NCBI GenBank assembly: GCA_025060615.1
Contig: JANXBS010000018.1
Span: 1-64,000, forward strand
DNA length: 64,000 nt
Direction: 5' to 3'
Origin: Anaerolineae bacterium
Lineage (GTDB): Bacteria; Chloroflexota; Anaerolineae; DUEN01
This document shows positions 9,962-18,453 of the stretch, piece after piece. Each line of letters begins with the position of its first letter. The first letter of the stretch is position 1. The translations under genes were made by a program, and so were the position numbers. The notes under the pieces are model-generated. The model was not told the DNA's origin. It worked only from the letters and a program-made list of their open reading frames with translations, and searched no databases.

Positions 9962-10732
9962 ATGCTGATCGAGGAGCGACGTCGGCGGATCGTCGAGTGG
10001 GTGGAGAGCGATGGCAGCGTCTCTGTAGACGCGCTGAGCCGGCGGCTTTCAGTGTCCACCATGACCATCTGGCGAGATCTTAAGGCGCTGGAGAGCCAGG
10101 GGCTCGTCCGACGGGTACGCGGTGGGGCGGTCAAAGGCCGCTCCAACGTGGCCATGGAGCCTCAGTTTGACATCAAACAGCAAGTCTATAGCCAGGAGAA
10201 GGCCCGCATCGCCGCGTACGCGGCCGCCCATTTCGTGAGGGACAACGATATCATCATCCTGGAAGGTGGCACCACTGTCGCCAGTATGGTGCCCTACCTC
10301 ACCCAATCCAACCTAACGATCCTGACAAACGGCTTGAACACCATCGTCCGAGCTGCCGCCCGCGTGCCACACCTGACGGTCATGTGCTGCGGCGGCATCC
10401 TGCGCGATGTCTCCCTGACCTTCGTCGGGCCCCAGGCGGAGGCGTTCTTTGCCAGCTTTCGAGCTCATAAGTTCTTCCTCAGCGCCACCGGGCTCACGCT
10501 GGCCGACGGGCTCACCGATCCCAATCCGCTGGAGATCCAGGTGAAGCGCGCTATGAACGCCAGCGCTGAGCAGACCATCCTGTTGTTGGACTCCAGCAAG
10601 TTCGGCGTGCGATCCCTATCGCCCATCATCCCGCTACAAGAAGTGGACATCCTGGTTACCGACGCGGGAGCCTCGGTGGATGTCTTGAACGCCCTGCGCG
10701 AGATGGGCATCGAAGTCCACATCGCCCCATAG
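9962..10732 (+). CDS. DeoR/GlpR-family transcriptional regulator
   Basis: A 256-residue regulator. The N-terminal DeoR helix-turn-helix spans about residues 1-57 (EERRRRIVEW, then SVSVDALSRRLSVSTMTIWR). The C-terminal sugar-phosphate-sensing domain has the expected EGGTTVASM and LTNGLNT motifs and a KFGVRSL segment near the end. The ATG at 9962 follows GAGGAAAAAC; the longer open frame to 9893 would overlap the promoter. Such proteins usually repress sugar operons and release DNA when a phosphorylated sugar accumulates. Its divergent position makes the kinase-isomerase-glycosidase operon the obvious target. A bidirectional terminator follows. Confidence 0.88.
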   Translation: MLIEERRRRIVEWVESDGSVSVDALSRRLSVSTMTIWRDLKALESQGLVRRVRGGAVKGRSNVAMEPQFDIKQQVYSQEKARIAAYAAAHFVRDNDIIILEGGTTVASMVPYLTQSNLTILTNGLNTIVRAAARVPHLTVMCCGGILRDVSLTFVGPQAEAFFASFRAHKFFLSATGLTLADGLTDPNPLEIQVKRAMNASAEQTILLLDSSKFGVRSLSPIIPLQEVDILVTDAGASVDVLNALREMGIEVHIAP

Positions 10733-10866
10733 AGGCGTATCGCGCCCAAGCGCCTTAGAAGAGGCAGGGAAGTCCGAAGAGACCTATCCCTCAGCCCTTT
10801 ACCCGCCTTCCCTAGTCCACTGGCGAGGCCAGCCGAGCCAAAGGAAAGGCAGATGATAGCTAAAAG

Positions 10867-10906
10867 AAAACGAGGGGCCCGTGGTTAGCCAAGGTCCCCT
10901 CGTTTT
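10867..10906. terminator. Bidirectional rho-independent terminator
   Basis: A perfect 11-base stem (10867-10877 with 10896-10906, AAAACGAGGGG/CCCCTCGTTTT) with an 18-base loop lies between the convergent DeoR and S8 protease genes. T-runs are present in both orientations, so it can end both transcripts. Confidence 0.8.
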
Positions 10907-10939
10907 GCTAGTGACCGATAGATAGCCAACCAGATCGAA

Positions 10940-13900
10940 CTACCGTCTGAAGATCGGCAACAGGTACATCTTCCAACATGGCCCGCCGATGGTGGCGGAG
11001 ACTTCATAGATGCCACCCTGACCGTCGCCAAGACGAGCGATGTTCGTGATGGTCTGGCACAGCGACAATGGGCCAACCTGGGCTGCGAAACGGACCATCG
11101 CTTGATTATTGTATTCCGCATCTAACGTGCCGGTCCAGGTGATCACATTGCCAGCGGAGATGACCGAGCCGCGGCCGCTGATCACTTGAGGCACGCCCAC
11201 CAATGTCAAGCCGGCTGGCAGTGCATCCACCATAGTGGCCTCCGTCGAGACCACGCCGGTGTTGCGGATTGTGACGGTGAAGGTCACCACCTCGCCGCTT
11301 CTGACTACCCTAGAGCTGGCCACCTTTTCCGACCGGCTTAGGTCTGCAGCGTTGATCCTCGTGGTCACCACGTTGGTACGCCATGTGGTGCCAAGGCCAT
11401 CGCCCACCTCCGCCGTGTTGGTGATGAGCGTGCCCGTGCTCAGCCCGCCCGCTACCCGCACCCGGTACTTGACCGTATGCTCACCGGAAGCGCCGATAGA
11501 GCCGGACCAGCGGATGGCATTACTACCATGGTCGTAGATTGCACCGCCTGTCGCGCTGCCATCCACAAAGGACGTGTGCTCCGGCAGCACATCATGCAGC
11601 ACGGCCTTGGTGGCGGCGACTGGACCGGTGTTGCGTAGGGTGATGGTGTATAACAGCGTCGCGCCAGGCACTGCCGCAACCTGGTCAACCTCCTTGGTCG
11701 AAGCGCTCAGGTCCACCGACTCGATCTCCGTCCTCGCCGGTCCGATAGTGATGACATGCCCTAGGCCGTTGTTCACCTCGGCTGTATTGGTGATGAAGGT
11801 GCCATCCGGCAGGTCGGCGTTGACTGTCACCATGTAAACAATGGTGTGTGTGGACGCTGGCGGGATGTCGCCACTCCAGCGTACTGCGTTAAGCCCAGCG
11901 TCGTAGCTTGCGCCGCCGGACACAATGCTCCCGAAAGCCACCTCTGCTGGCAGCGTGTCAGTCAACACGGCGCCGGCGGCGGTATGGATTGAGGATGAAT
12001 TGACCAGGTGGATCGTGTAAGTCAACGGATCACCTGGCAGAGCTGTATTGGCGCTTACTACCTTGGTTGAGCTGGACAGATCGGCGGCGACATACTCCAC
12101 TGTGACCGGGATACTGAACAGCCGCGGCGCGTCGGCGAAGCCGACATAAAGGACGCCGTCGTTACAATCGGCCCTCACATCGTCGCAGGCGCCTGGCACG
12201 TTGGATAGATCAAAGGTGGCGTCCTTGTACGGCCCGATCGCAAGGTCCTCGTTGCTGATCACCAGCGAGTTGTCCAGGTCCGTGCGGATCCAGTACCAGC
12301 TGAACGGAGATGGGCTGGGGGACACCGACCACCCCTGGATCACAACCATGTAATCGCCTCCCGCTGGGAAGTGCACGGTGACCTCGTCGTCGGTGCCGAC
12401 GGGGTTGATCGAGAATGCGATCTGATCATCCGGGCAGTCGAAGCCATCCCGATCGGCATCGTACAGCAGATAGAGATCCAGATCGTTGCTCCCGACGGTG
12501 ACGTGAGCCGTGAAGCGGGCGACGTTGGAAGCTAGCGTGGTAGTGTAGGTGTAGATGCCGCCGGCCCTCCAGTCGCAGTAGTTATCATTGGTGGGATCTT
12601 GCTCAATGGAGCCGGTCAGGTCTGTCCGCGTGTCGCGCAAGCCATATGCCTCGACCACCAGCCCGCCTTCGTGGGTGATGTTGGAGCTGAAGGAGATCGT
12701 ATCTGAGAAGTAGTTCGTGTAGGCCAGCGCCGTGGGACCGACGAGCGTGCTCAGCGTCTTGGTGAAGGGCACCTCGAACTGGTCGCCCTCGTAGCGGACG
12801 GTGTGTTGGAGCACCTCGTACAGGCCACTGGCCAACGGGGTGACCACGTACTCGACATTGCCGCCGGTGGCCGTCTGGAAGTTCCAGATGCCGCTGCCTA
12901 AGTAGGCGTTCACGCTGCTGGCGACCATCTCCAGCCGGTAAGGCCCGAAAGTGAGAGGATCCAACGTGGAGAAATCGCCGAAGCTGAACAGGAAGGGCGG
13001 CTGGGCGCGCTGATAGGGCCCCGAAGTCGGGCCCAGGATCAGCGTATCCAGGTCCGTCTCGGGCGCGGCATCGCCCCACTCATCCCGCACCACCAAGCGA
13101 GTTCCCGCAGCTGGCGTGCTGGTCTGGTCGAGGAAGTAGAAACGCCAGTCGCCGGACTCGGCGCGCCAGGTCCAGTCCTGAGGGCCAGTCACGTAGCTGT
13201 TGTCGTAGCGGGTGTCGGCCCTGGGCTGGCCACCCAGCGTGATGGGCGCCGCCGTTAGATCGCCGGAAAAGGCGACGTTGATCACCACTGGGATGATGGT
13301 GGTGTAGCCACTGTGCGGGCCATGGGTCGGGATGCTCACCTCGATAGCACCCTCATAGAGGCCATACGGGGTGCCCGATGGGATCGCCACCGTCGCCATG
13401 AAGGTGGCCGCGCTGTTCGGACTGACCGTCACCGAGGGCACGTTGAAGGCGATCCAGGTCCACGGCGCTTTCCTATAGAAAGTCACGCGGATGCGCAGAT
13501 GGCTGACTGGCACCGAAGCCTGGCGGAGGCGATGTTGCAGGCCCAGGTAGATGCCATCCTTCCAACGGGCTCGCGGGTCCTTCACCGAGACCTGCCGATA
13601 GGTGTGGGCACCGTACCCATCGGCGAAACGGGTGTACTCGCCATGATCGATCTCGCCCACGTTGACCGCTCCGTTGCCGTTGGCATCCGTCCACAGGTTG
13701 CCGTCGCCGTTCACGTCCTTCCAGCTATACCAGAGGATACGCCACAGGTTGTTATTGAAGACGTTGTTATCCCCTTGTGGCTCGAACTCCTCGAACGGAT
13801 GGATGATCTCGGCCACCATGAGGGCTGTATCGGAAGGGATCCCTCCCGGCGCGTATTGAGTTACGTCGAACAGATAGTCCGGCCGGTTGAAGCTGTATGG

Positions 13901-16351
13901 GCTCTCATGGGCGATAGCGGCGGTCACGTTGAACTCATAGGACGAGATTTTGGCTAGATAGGTGGCGCTCAACCCTGCGGTAATCGGGAACGGGCTATGG
14001 TTCATAGCGGTGAAGACCTGGCTGTCGCTGCTTCCCGGAGCGATGATCTGAGCGAAGGCCGGGAACTCCGCCCCTCGGTAATCACCGGGATACCAGGCCT
14101 CTGGCGAGATGTGGAGGCCATACAGACCGCCGGCGATGTCGGTGGATTTGTCAGCGTTGACAGCGCCCGCACCCTGGACCAGCACGTCGTATTTCTGATC
14201 GGTAGCGCCGTTCATGAGCAGCTCGCGCGCCTGTCTCCAAGTGGGCCACTGGCCGGTGCGCTGCTTCCAAGCATCGTAGATCAGCGCCAGATTGCCAGCG
14301 GCTACCGGAGTCGAGCGACTGGTGCCGCCCCAAGCCATCCAGGCCGACCAGCCGTCACCCCAGCCATTGGAGGCAATAGCGCCCGCCGCGAAGGCGCCGT
14401 CGGCCGTCACATGGGGCGCCAGATGGCCCACCGCGGTAGGGCCGCGATTGGACCAGGGGATCACATCGCCCCAGACGACCTGGTCCGGCCCGCTGATGGA
14501 GTCCCAGCCGACGGAGCCAAACTGCGTCGAAGCGCCGACAGCGATGATCGTGCTACCGGAGGGGGGCGCGTTGGTGCCGTAGCCGGGCGCGCCGTTGCCG
14601 GTGGAGAAGAGATGCGCCACGCGCTGGCCATAAGTGTTGGGAAAACCGCGCCAGGAGGATCGAGTGTTCAGGCGGGTGATCAGCCGCGAGCGGTTGTCCC
14701 ACTCGTCGTTATCGGTTTCGGACTCGCCATACGAGTTGGAAGTGATATGCGCGCCGTCATCGGTATCGCCGAATCCATCCACGCCGAAGCTGGCGAAATA
14801 CCAGGCTTCTTCAGTGGAGGCGGTATAGTTGATGTAAATGTCGCCGATGGCGATCAGCTTGGCACCCTTGCCGCCGCCCTGCACCATGCCGCCGACACCG
14901 GCTGGCTTCCAGGAGGGGCGCGTGTCGCCACCAAAGACGGAGGGATCGCCATCAATGCGGCCCTGGCCGACGATGTTGCTCGCAGTCAAGGTGCCGTGAG
15001 CCGCCGCGGGGCCCCACGGGTCGTCGAACATGAAAGCCACTAGCTCACCGGGGCCAGGCGGGGTCATACCGAAGCCGGCGGGATCCCACCACCAGTCCAT
15101 CATTTGCGGCCAGTGTTTGCCATCAGAGATAAAGTAGACCAGACCACCGGAGAGATCGTAATAGCCGTCGCCGTCGGCATCCCAACAGGCGGTCGGATCA
15201 GCCTTGTTTGCCGGCTTGTCATCGCGAAAGTTTCGGTTATTGTTCAGGTCTACATAGACGGTCTCATAGACACCGTCGCCGTCCTCGTCTACCACCAGAA
15301 CACCGATGCGCTCATGCCACCACTGCTTCTCGAGCGAGGTGTCCGGATGATAGCCGATGTGGTAGACCGGGTTAAAGATGCTGGCAGTGCCGGTGGTGAT
15401 GTAGGGCTTGCCGTCAAACCAGATGGTGTTACCTACGCCGCTTGCCCGGGTGTCAGCGAACTTGCTGAAGCCGTAGGCGAAGGCGTTCAGAGGGGTCGGC
15501 GCGCCGTTGTACCAGAGGTCGAAGAAGAGAGCGTAGTTGGAGAAGGGGCTGAGCGCGATGGGCCAACCATCGAAGTAGTCCAGATAATTGGGCACGCCGC
15601 CGTAGCTGTAGTTGCGGGCGGCGGCCACATCAAACGTGGCCCATGTACCGTAGAGGTCTGGATGGCAGAAATCCACGCCGGAGTCAATATTGGCCACGCG
15701 CACGCCGTCGCCGGTGTACCCCTTGTTCCAGGCCTTTTTGGACTCATGGCCCGGCCCGACATCCCACCAGCCGGCAATGCCCTGTACGCCGGCGGCAGAG
15801 ACGGGCGGGCGATCGCGCAGGGTCCGCAGACGCTCGCGCATGGCGTCGGTTACCTGAGGCACGGGCAGGTCGGGATCGCGGAAGCGGGGCACTGGGCCGA
15901 GCCTCTCGATGAGGCTGGCCTGCACGACGAAGTCCAGGCCGGCCAACTTGGCCAGATGGGCCGCTTTCACCCGGCCATACCAGACGGGCAGCCCGGTCGC
16001 CTCATCGGAGACGGCGCGAGGGACAGCTTGCACCCATTCAGGCCAATGCACTCCCTGGTCGGCGACGATGACGCGGACATCCACGAGCTCGTCACCGCCC
16101 GCACGGGCCTTCTCCTGCAAGTCCGTATCGAATTTGTAGAAATTGGCTTCACTGGCCGTGGCGATCTGAGGGCTAGCGCCGACGGGAGGCCGACGGGGCT
16201 GTGCAGGAGGAGCTAACCAGGCGGATTCGGCTGAGACGGCCAGAGCAGAAGCGGCAGAGGCCCCTTGGACGCCGACGAGAGGTGAGGCCATCATCACGAG
16301 GCCGCTGACAAGGACGACGATCGCCAGCAAATGAAGCGCTCTGTGGTTCAT
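10940..16351 (-). CDS. Secreted S8 (subtilisin-like) protease with DUF11 repeats
   Basis: A 1803-residue extracellular protease. The ATG at 16351 is chosen because GGAGGAG lies 6 bases upstream and a signal peptide follows directly (LLAIVVLVSGLVMM); the frame extends 123 bases further without such a site. The catalytic triad is D223 (ANIDSGVD), H452 (AAHGTLTAS) and S678 (GTSRSTP). The ~229 residues between Asp and His are far more than in subtilisin and contain acidic calcium-binding-like stretches (DEDGDGVYE, DADGDGYYD). A long beta-rich region follows, then three DUF11 repeats in the last ~350 residues (each with an ITNTAEV-like motif), and the tail YLLPIFRR. It probably degrades protein or processes surface proteins. 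It stands alone, with its own promoter and terminator. Confidence 0.9.
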   Translation of the reverse strand: MNHRALHLLAIVVLVSGLVMMASPLVGVQGASAASALAVSAESAWLAPPAQPRRPPVGASPQIATASEANFYKFDTDLQEKARAGGDELVDVRVIVADQGVHWPEWVQAVPRAVSDEATGLPVWYGRVKAAHLAKLAGLDFVVQASLIERLGPVPRFRDPDLPVPQVTDAMRERLRTLRDRPPVSAAGVQGIAGWWDVGPGHESKKAWNKGYTGDGVRVANIDSGVDFCHPDLYGTWATFDVAAARNYSYGGVPNYLDYFDGWPIALSPFSNYALFFDLWYNGAPTPLNAFAYGFSKFADTRASGVGNTIWFDGKPYITTGTASIFNPVYHIGYHPDTSLEKQWWHERIGVLVVDEDGDGVYETVYVDLNNNRNFRDDKPANKADPTACWDADGDGYYDLSGGLVYFISDGKHWPQMMDWWWDPAGFGMTPPGPGELVAFMFDDPWGPAAAHGTLTASNIVGQGRIDGDPSVFGGDTRPSWKPAGVGGMVQGGGKGAKLIAIGDIYINYTASTEEAWYFASFGVDGFGDTDDGAHITSNSYGESETDNDEWDNRSRLITRLNTRSSWRGFPNTYGQRVAHLFSTGNGAPGYGTNAPPSGSTIIAVGASTQFGSVGWDSISGPDQVVWGDVIPWSNRGPTAVGHLAPHVTADGAFAAGAIASNGWGDGWSAWMAWGGTSRSTPVAAGNLALIYDAWKQRTGQWPTWRQARELLMNGATDQKYDVLVQGAGAVNADKSTDIAGGLYGLHISPEAWYPGDYRGAEFPAFAQIIAPGSSDSQVFTAMNHSPFPITAGLSATYLAKISSYEFNVTAAIAHESPYSFNRPDYLFDVTQYAPGGIPSDTALMVAEIIHPFEEFEPQGDNNVFNNNLWRILWYSWKDVNGDGNLWTDANGNGAVNVGEIDHGEYTRFADGYGAHTYRQVSVKDPRARWKDGIYLGLQHRLRQASVPVSHLRIRVTFYRKAPWTWIAFNVPSVTVSPNSAATFMATVAIPSGTPYGLYEGAIEVSIPTHGPHSGYTTIIPVVINVAFSGDLTAAPITLGGQPRADTRYDNSYVTGPQDWTWRAESGDWRFYFLDQTSTPAAGTRLVVRDEWGDAAPETDLDTLILGPTSGPYQRAQPPFLFSFGDFSTLDPLTFGPYRLEMVASSVNAYLGSGIWNFQTATGGNVEYVVTPLASGLYEVLQHTVRYEGDQFEVPFTKTLSTLVGPTALAYTNYFSDTISFSSNITHEGGLVVEAYGLRDTRTDLTGSIEQDPTNDNYCDWRAGGIYTYTTTLASNVARFTAHVTVGSNDLDLYLLYDADRDGFDCPDDQIAFSINPVGTDDEVTVHFPAGGDYMVVIQGWSVSPSPSPFSWYWIRTDLDNSLVISNEDLAIGPYKDATFDLSNVPGACDDVRADCNDGVLYVGFADAPRLFSIPVTVEYVAADLSSSTKVVSANTALPGDPLTYTIHLVNSSSIHTAAGAVLTDTLPAEVAFGSIVSGGASYDAGLNAVRWSGDIPPASTHTIVYMVTVNADLPDGTFITNTAEVNNGLGHVITIGPARTEIESVDLSASTKEVDQVAAVPGATLLYTITLRNTGPVAATKAVLHDVLPEHTSFVDGSATGGAIYDHGSNAIRWSGSIGASGEHTVKYRVRVAGGLSTGTLITNTAEVGDGLGTTWRTNVVTTRINAADLSRSEKVASSRVVRSGEVVTFTVTIRNTGVVSTEATMVDALPAGLTLVGVPQVISGRGSVISAGNVITWTGTLDAEYNNQAMVRFAAQVGPLSLCQTITNIARLGDGQGGIYEVSATIGGPCWKMYLLPIFRR

Positions 16352-16491
16352 GACGTCTCCTCCTGAAGATCGAAGCACACAGTCCAGGATCAAAGAGGCA
16401 TGTGGGGCGATTCCGCAGCAGCGGCTCCTCCTGTCTTCGCAATAGGGGGGAAAAGACCGGGAGCGAAACGACATAGCCGGTCATTGCCGCC

Positions 16492-16520
16492 ATTATAGCC
16501 ACTCTGAAAATAGGCGTCAA
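16492..16520 (-). promoter_or_regulatory. Promoter of the S8 protease gene
   Basis: Minus-strand TTGACG (16520-16515), 17-base spacer, perfect TATAAT (16497-16492). Transcription from about 16485 leaves a leader of roughly 130 bases before the ATG at 16351, in which I see no clear riboswitch. Confidence 0.75.
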
Positions 16521-16526
16521 GGGTGT

Positions 16527-16556
16527 TTGATCGGAATCAACCCTCTGTGATAAAAT
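16527..16556 (+). promoter_or_regulatory. Possible promoter of the surface-protein gene at 16664
   Basis: TTGATC (16527-16532), 18-base spacer, TAAAAT (16551-16556). It is divergent from and immediately adjacent to the protease promoter. The -35 region also forms a short inverted repeat (TTGAT/ATCAA). Confidence 0.4.
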
Positions 16557-16663
16557 GGATTAGCTCATGTGTGGCCGACCCGCCTTTCCTATGGCCTCAT
16601 GTAGCATATATGGGCTTTTCACCTCATAAGCTACCATGAGCCTCTTCCCAGGAGATCACGAAC

Positions 16664-18322
16664 GTGGGCCTAAGATCGCCGCTCATCTTCAACGTGCTGC
16701 TCTCTGCTGTGTTATTCCTCGCCGCTTTCTCCACCAACCAGATCGCTGAAGCTGCTGCTCCTGGCTGTTTCAATCTTATCGTCAATGGCGATTTCGAAAG
16801 CATCGGTGGCTGGCAGATTAACGTCAGCCCGGCCACTCCTGACTATGTCCCGGCACCCAACCGCAGTGGCGTTGCCATGCGTTTGGGTATCACTGAAGTC
16901 CCCAATCGGTTCGCCTATTCCTCGATCATGCAGACGGTCACAATTCCCCCTGACGCGGTGAGCGCCAAACTGCACTGGGATTTCTTCGCCATCGCCGAAG
17001 GGCCGATGGATCACGACCGGCAGGAGGTCATCGTCCTAGACTCGGTCACGCGTCAGACGAGGGAGATCATCTGGCGAGTCCGCCGCGATGATCGCACCTG
17101 GCTCACCGCCGTGGCCGATATGCTAGACTACCGTGGGCAGACGATCACTCTCTACTTCAACGTCCTCAACGATGGCGCTGGAGCTGCGGATCAGACGACC
17201 GCAATGTACTTGGACAACGTCCGGCTGGACGTATGCACAAGCGTTACTCCCACGCCGACTGCCACCCCTTCGCCAACGCCCACCCCTCTGGTCACCTTTA
17301 CGCCCTCGCCCACCTTCACGCCGTTTCCGCCAACGACCCTAACGCCAACACCAACATCTACGCCACCTCCGTTGGTAACGTTAACGCCCACGCCGACCGC
17401 CACCCCCTCGCCAACGCCCACCTTTACGCCGTTTCCGCCGGCAACCCTGACACCAACACCGACATCCACCCCACCTCCGCCGGTGACGTTAACGCCCACG
17501 CCCACCTTCACCTCAATCCCCGGCGACTGTTATGAACTGCTAGACAACGGCGGCTTCGAGACCGATGCCACCTGGCAACTCCTGCCCACCCGGCTCTGGC
17601 CTACGTACGCCGGCTCCCCTAACCCGGTGCATTCTGGCCTTCGCTCAGTTATGTTGGGGAACCGACCACTGCCCGATGCCGTCTCTTACTCCTCCATCCG
17701 CCAGGAGACCGTCATCCCGCTCGACGCTCAGACAGCGTTCATTCGGTTCTGGTACTGGGCGCAATCTGATGATACCGACGGAGGAGATCGCCAGCAGCTA
17801 TCCTTGCTTGACCCGGTCACTTATGTCCGCATCCGAGATCTTTGGCGTCCATCGCCACTGCGCAATGAGCAAAGTTGGCGGCTAGAGGAAATCGATCTTA
17901 CCCCTTATCGCGGTCAGGATATTCTCGTCTACTTCAACGTCTACAATGATGGCGACGGGAAGCGCACAGTCCTGTTCCTGGACGATGTGACCCTCCAAGC
18001 CTGCTATACCCTCCCGACGGACACACCGGCTCCCACCGTGACGGGAGCCTCCTTCTCCCCTCCCCTTCCCACCGAGACACCGACGCCCCCCTTGCATAAT
18101 CCGATGGCGCCTGCTTCAGAGGAGGAGGAAACTAATGCAGCTTTCACAGAGGCCGTTCCGTCAATGGCCACGCCCGTCATCGCCCTAGCCAACGATGCCA
18201 GCAACTCTACAAGCCGCCCATATCTCCTGGTCGGCACTGGGGTGCTTCTGGCGTTCGGCATCGTCATGCTCATAGCCTTTATCGCCTGGTGGCTCCGTGC
18301 ACGTAACGCAGTACACCTATGA
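16664..18322 (+). CDS. Membrane-anchored surface protein, two similar beta domains and Thr/Pro linker
   Basis: A 552-residue protein from a GTG start preceded by GGAG; no in-frame ATG is available upstream. It has a signal peptide ([13 protein letters not shown]), a first domain at about 33-190 (LIVNGDFE to [10 protein letters not shown]), a Thr/Pro-rich linker (about 190-285), a second copy of the domain (about 287-445, ELLDNGGFE to [10 protein letters not shown]), another Pro/Thr stretch, and a C-terminal membrane segment ([21 protein letters not shown]) followed by Arg, which anchors it to the cell. The NGGFE...LDDV pattern resembles jelly-roll carbohydrate-binding domains, so glycan binding is a reasonable guess. 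No catalytic motif was seen. Confidence 0.75.
   Translation: MGLRSPLIFNVLLSAVLFLAAFSTNQIAEAAAPGCFNLIVNGDFESIGGWQINVSPATPDYVPAPNRSGVAMRLGITEVPNRFAYSSIMQTVTIPPDAVSAKLHWDFFAIAEGPMDHDRQEVIVLDSVTRQTREIIWRVRRDDRTWLTAVADMLDYRGQTITLYFNVLNDGAGAADQTTAMYLDNVRLDVCTSVTPTPTATPSPTPTPLVTFTPSPTFTPFPPTTLTPTPTSTPPPLVTLTPTPTATPSPTPTFTPFPPATLTPTPTSTPPPPVTLTPTPTFTSIPGDCYELLDNGGFETDATWQLLPTRLWPTYAGSPNPVHSGLRSVMLGNRPLPDAVSYSSIRQETVIPLDAQTAFIRFWYWAQSDDTDGGDRQQLSLLDPVTYVRIRDLWRPSPLRNEQSWRLEEIDLTPYRGQDILVYFNVYNDGDGKRTVLFLDDVTLQACYTLPTDTPAPTVTGASFSPPLPTETPTPPLHNPMAPASEEEETNAAFTEAVPSMATPVIALANDASNSTSRPYLLVGTGVLLAFGIVMLIAFIAWWLRARNAVHL
17252..17492 (+). repeat. Imperfect tandem repeat encoding the Thr/Pro linker
   Basis: Two copies (17252-17383 and 17390-17492) of a segment encoding [17 protein letters not shown] and [12 protein letters not shown] blocks. 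The second copy lacks about 30 bases. It lies inside the surface-protein gene and is a likely site of length variation. Confidence 0.7.
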
Positions 18323-18416
18323 GGCTGTCTTACCCTCTGCGCTCACAGGCTGATAAGCAAGATGATGGCGTCGCCTAAACGCCTTTCACGCGTTGATTGA
18401 CCGTCTTGAAGATCGG

Positions 18417-18446
18417 TTGACACCCCTGTCTTAAGTGAACGATAAT
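18417..18446 (+). promoter_or_regulatory. Promoter of the lytic transglycosylase gene
   Basis: TTGACA (18417-18422), 18-base spacer, GATAAT (18441-18446). The predicted start of transcription falls at about 18453, on the ATG at 18454, which implies a leaderless or nearly leaderless mRNA. Confidence 0.55.
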
Positions 18447-18453
18447 GGCACCG

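Noticed and set aside
13313-16216. Several long plus-strand frames inside the S8 protease gene
   Set aside because: They are antisense to clear protease sequence (catalytic triad present) and have low-complexity composition.
18445-18453. ATG at 18445 as start of the transglycosylase
   Set aside because: It lies inside the predicted -10 box; the ATG at 18454 gives a normal lipoprotein signal and fits the transcript start.
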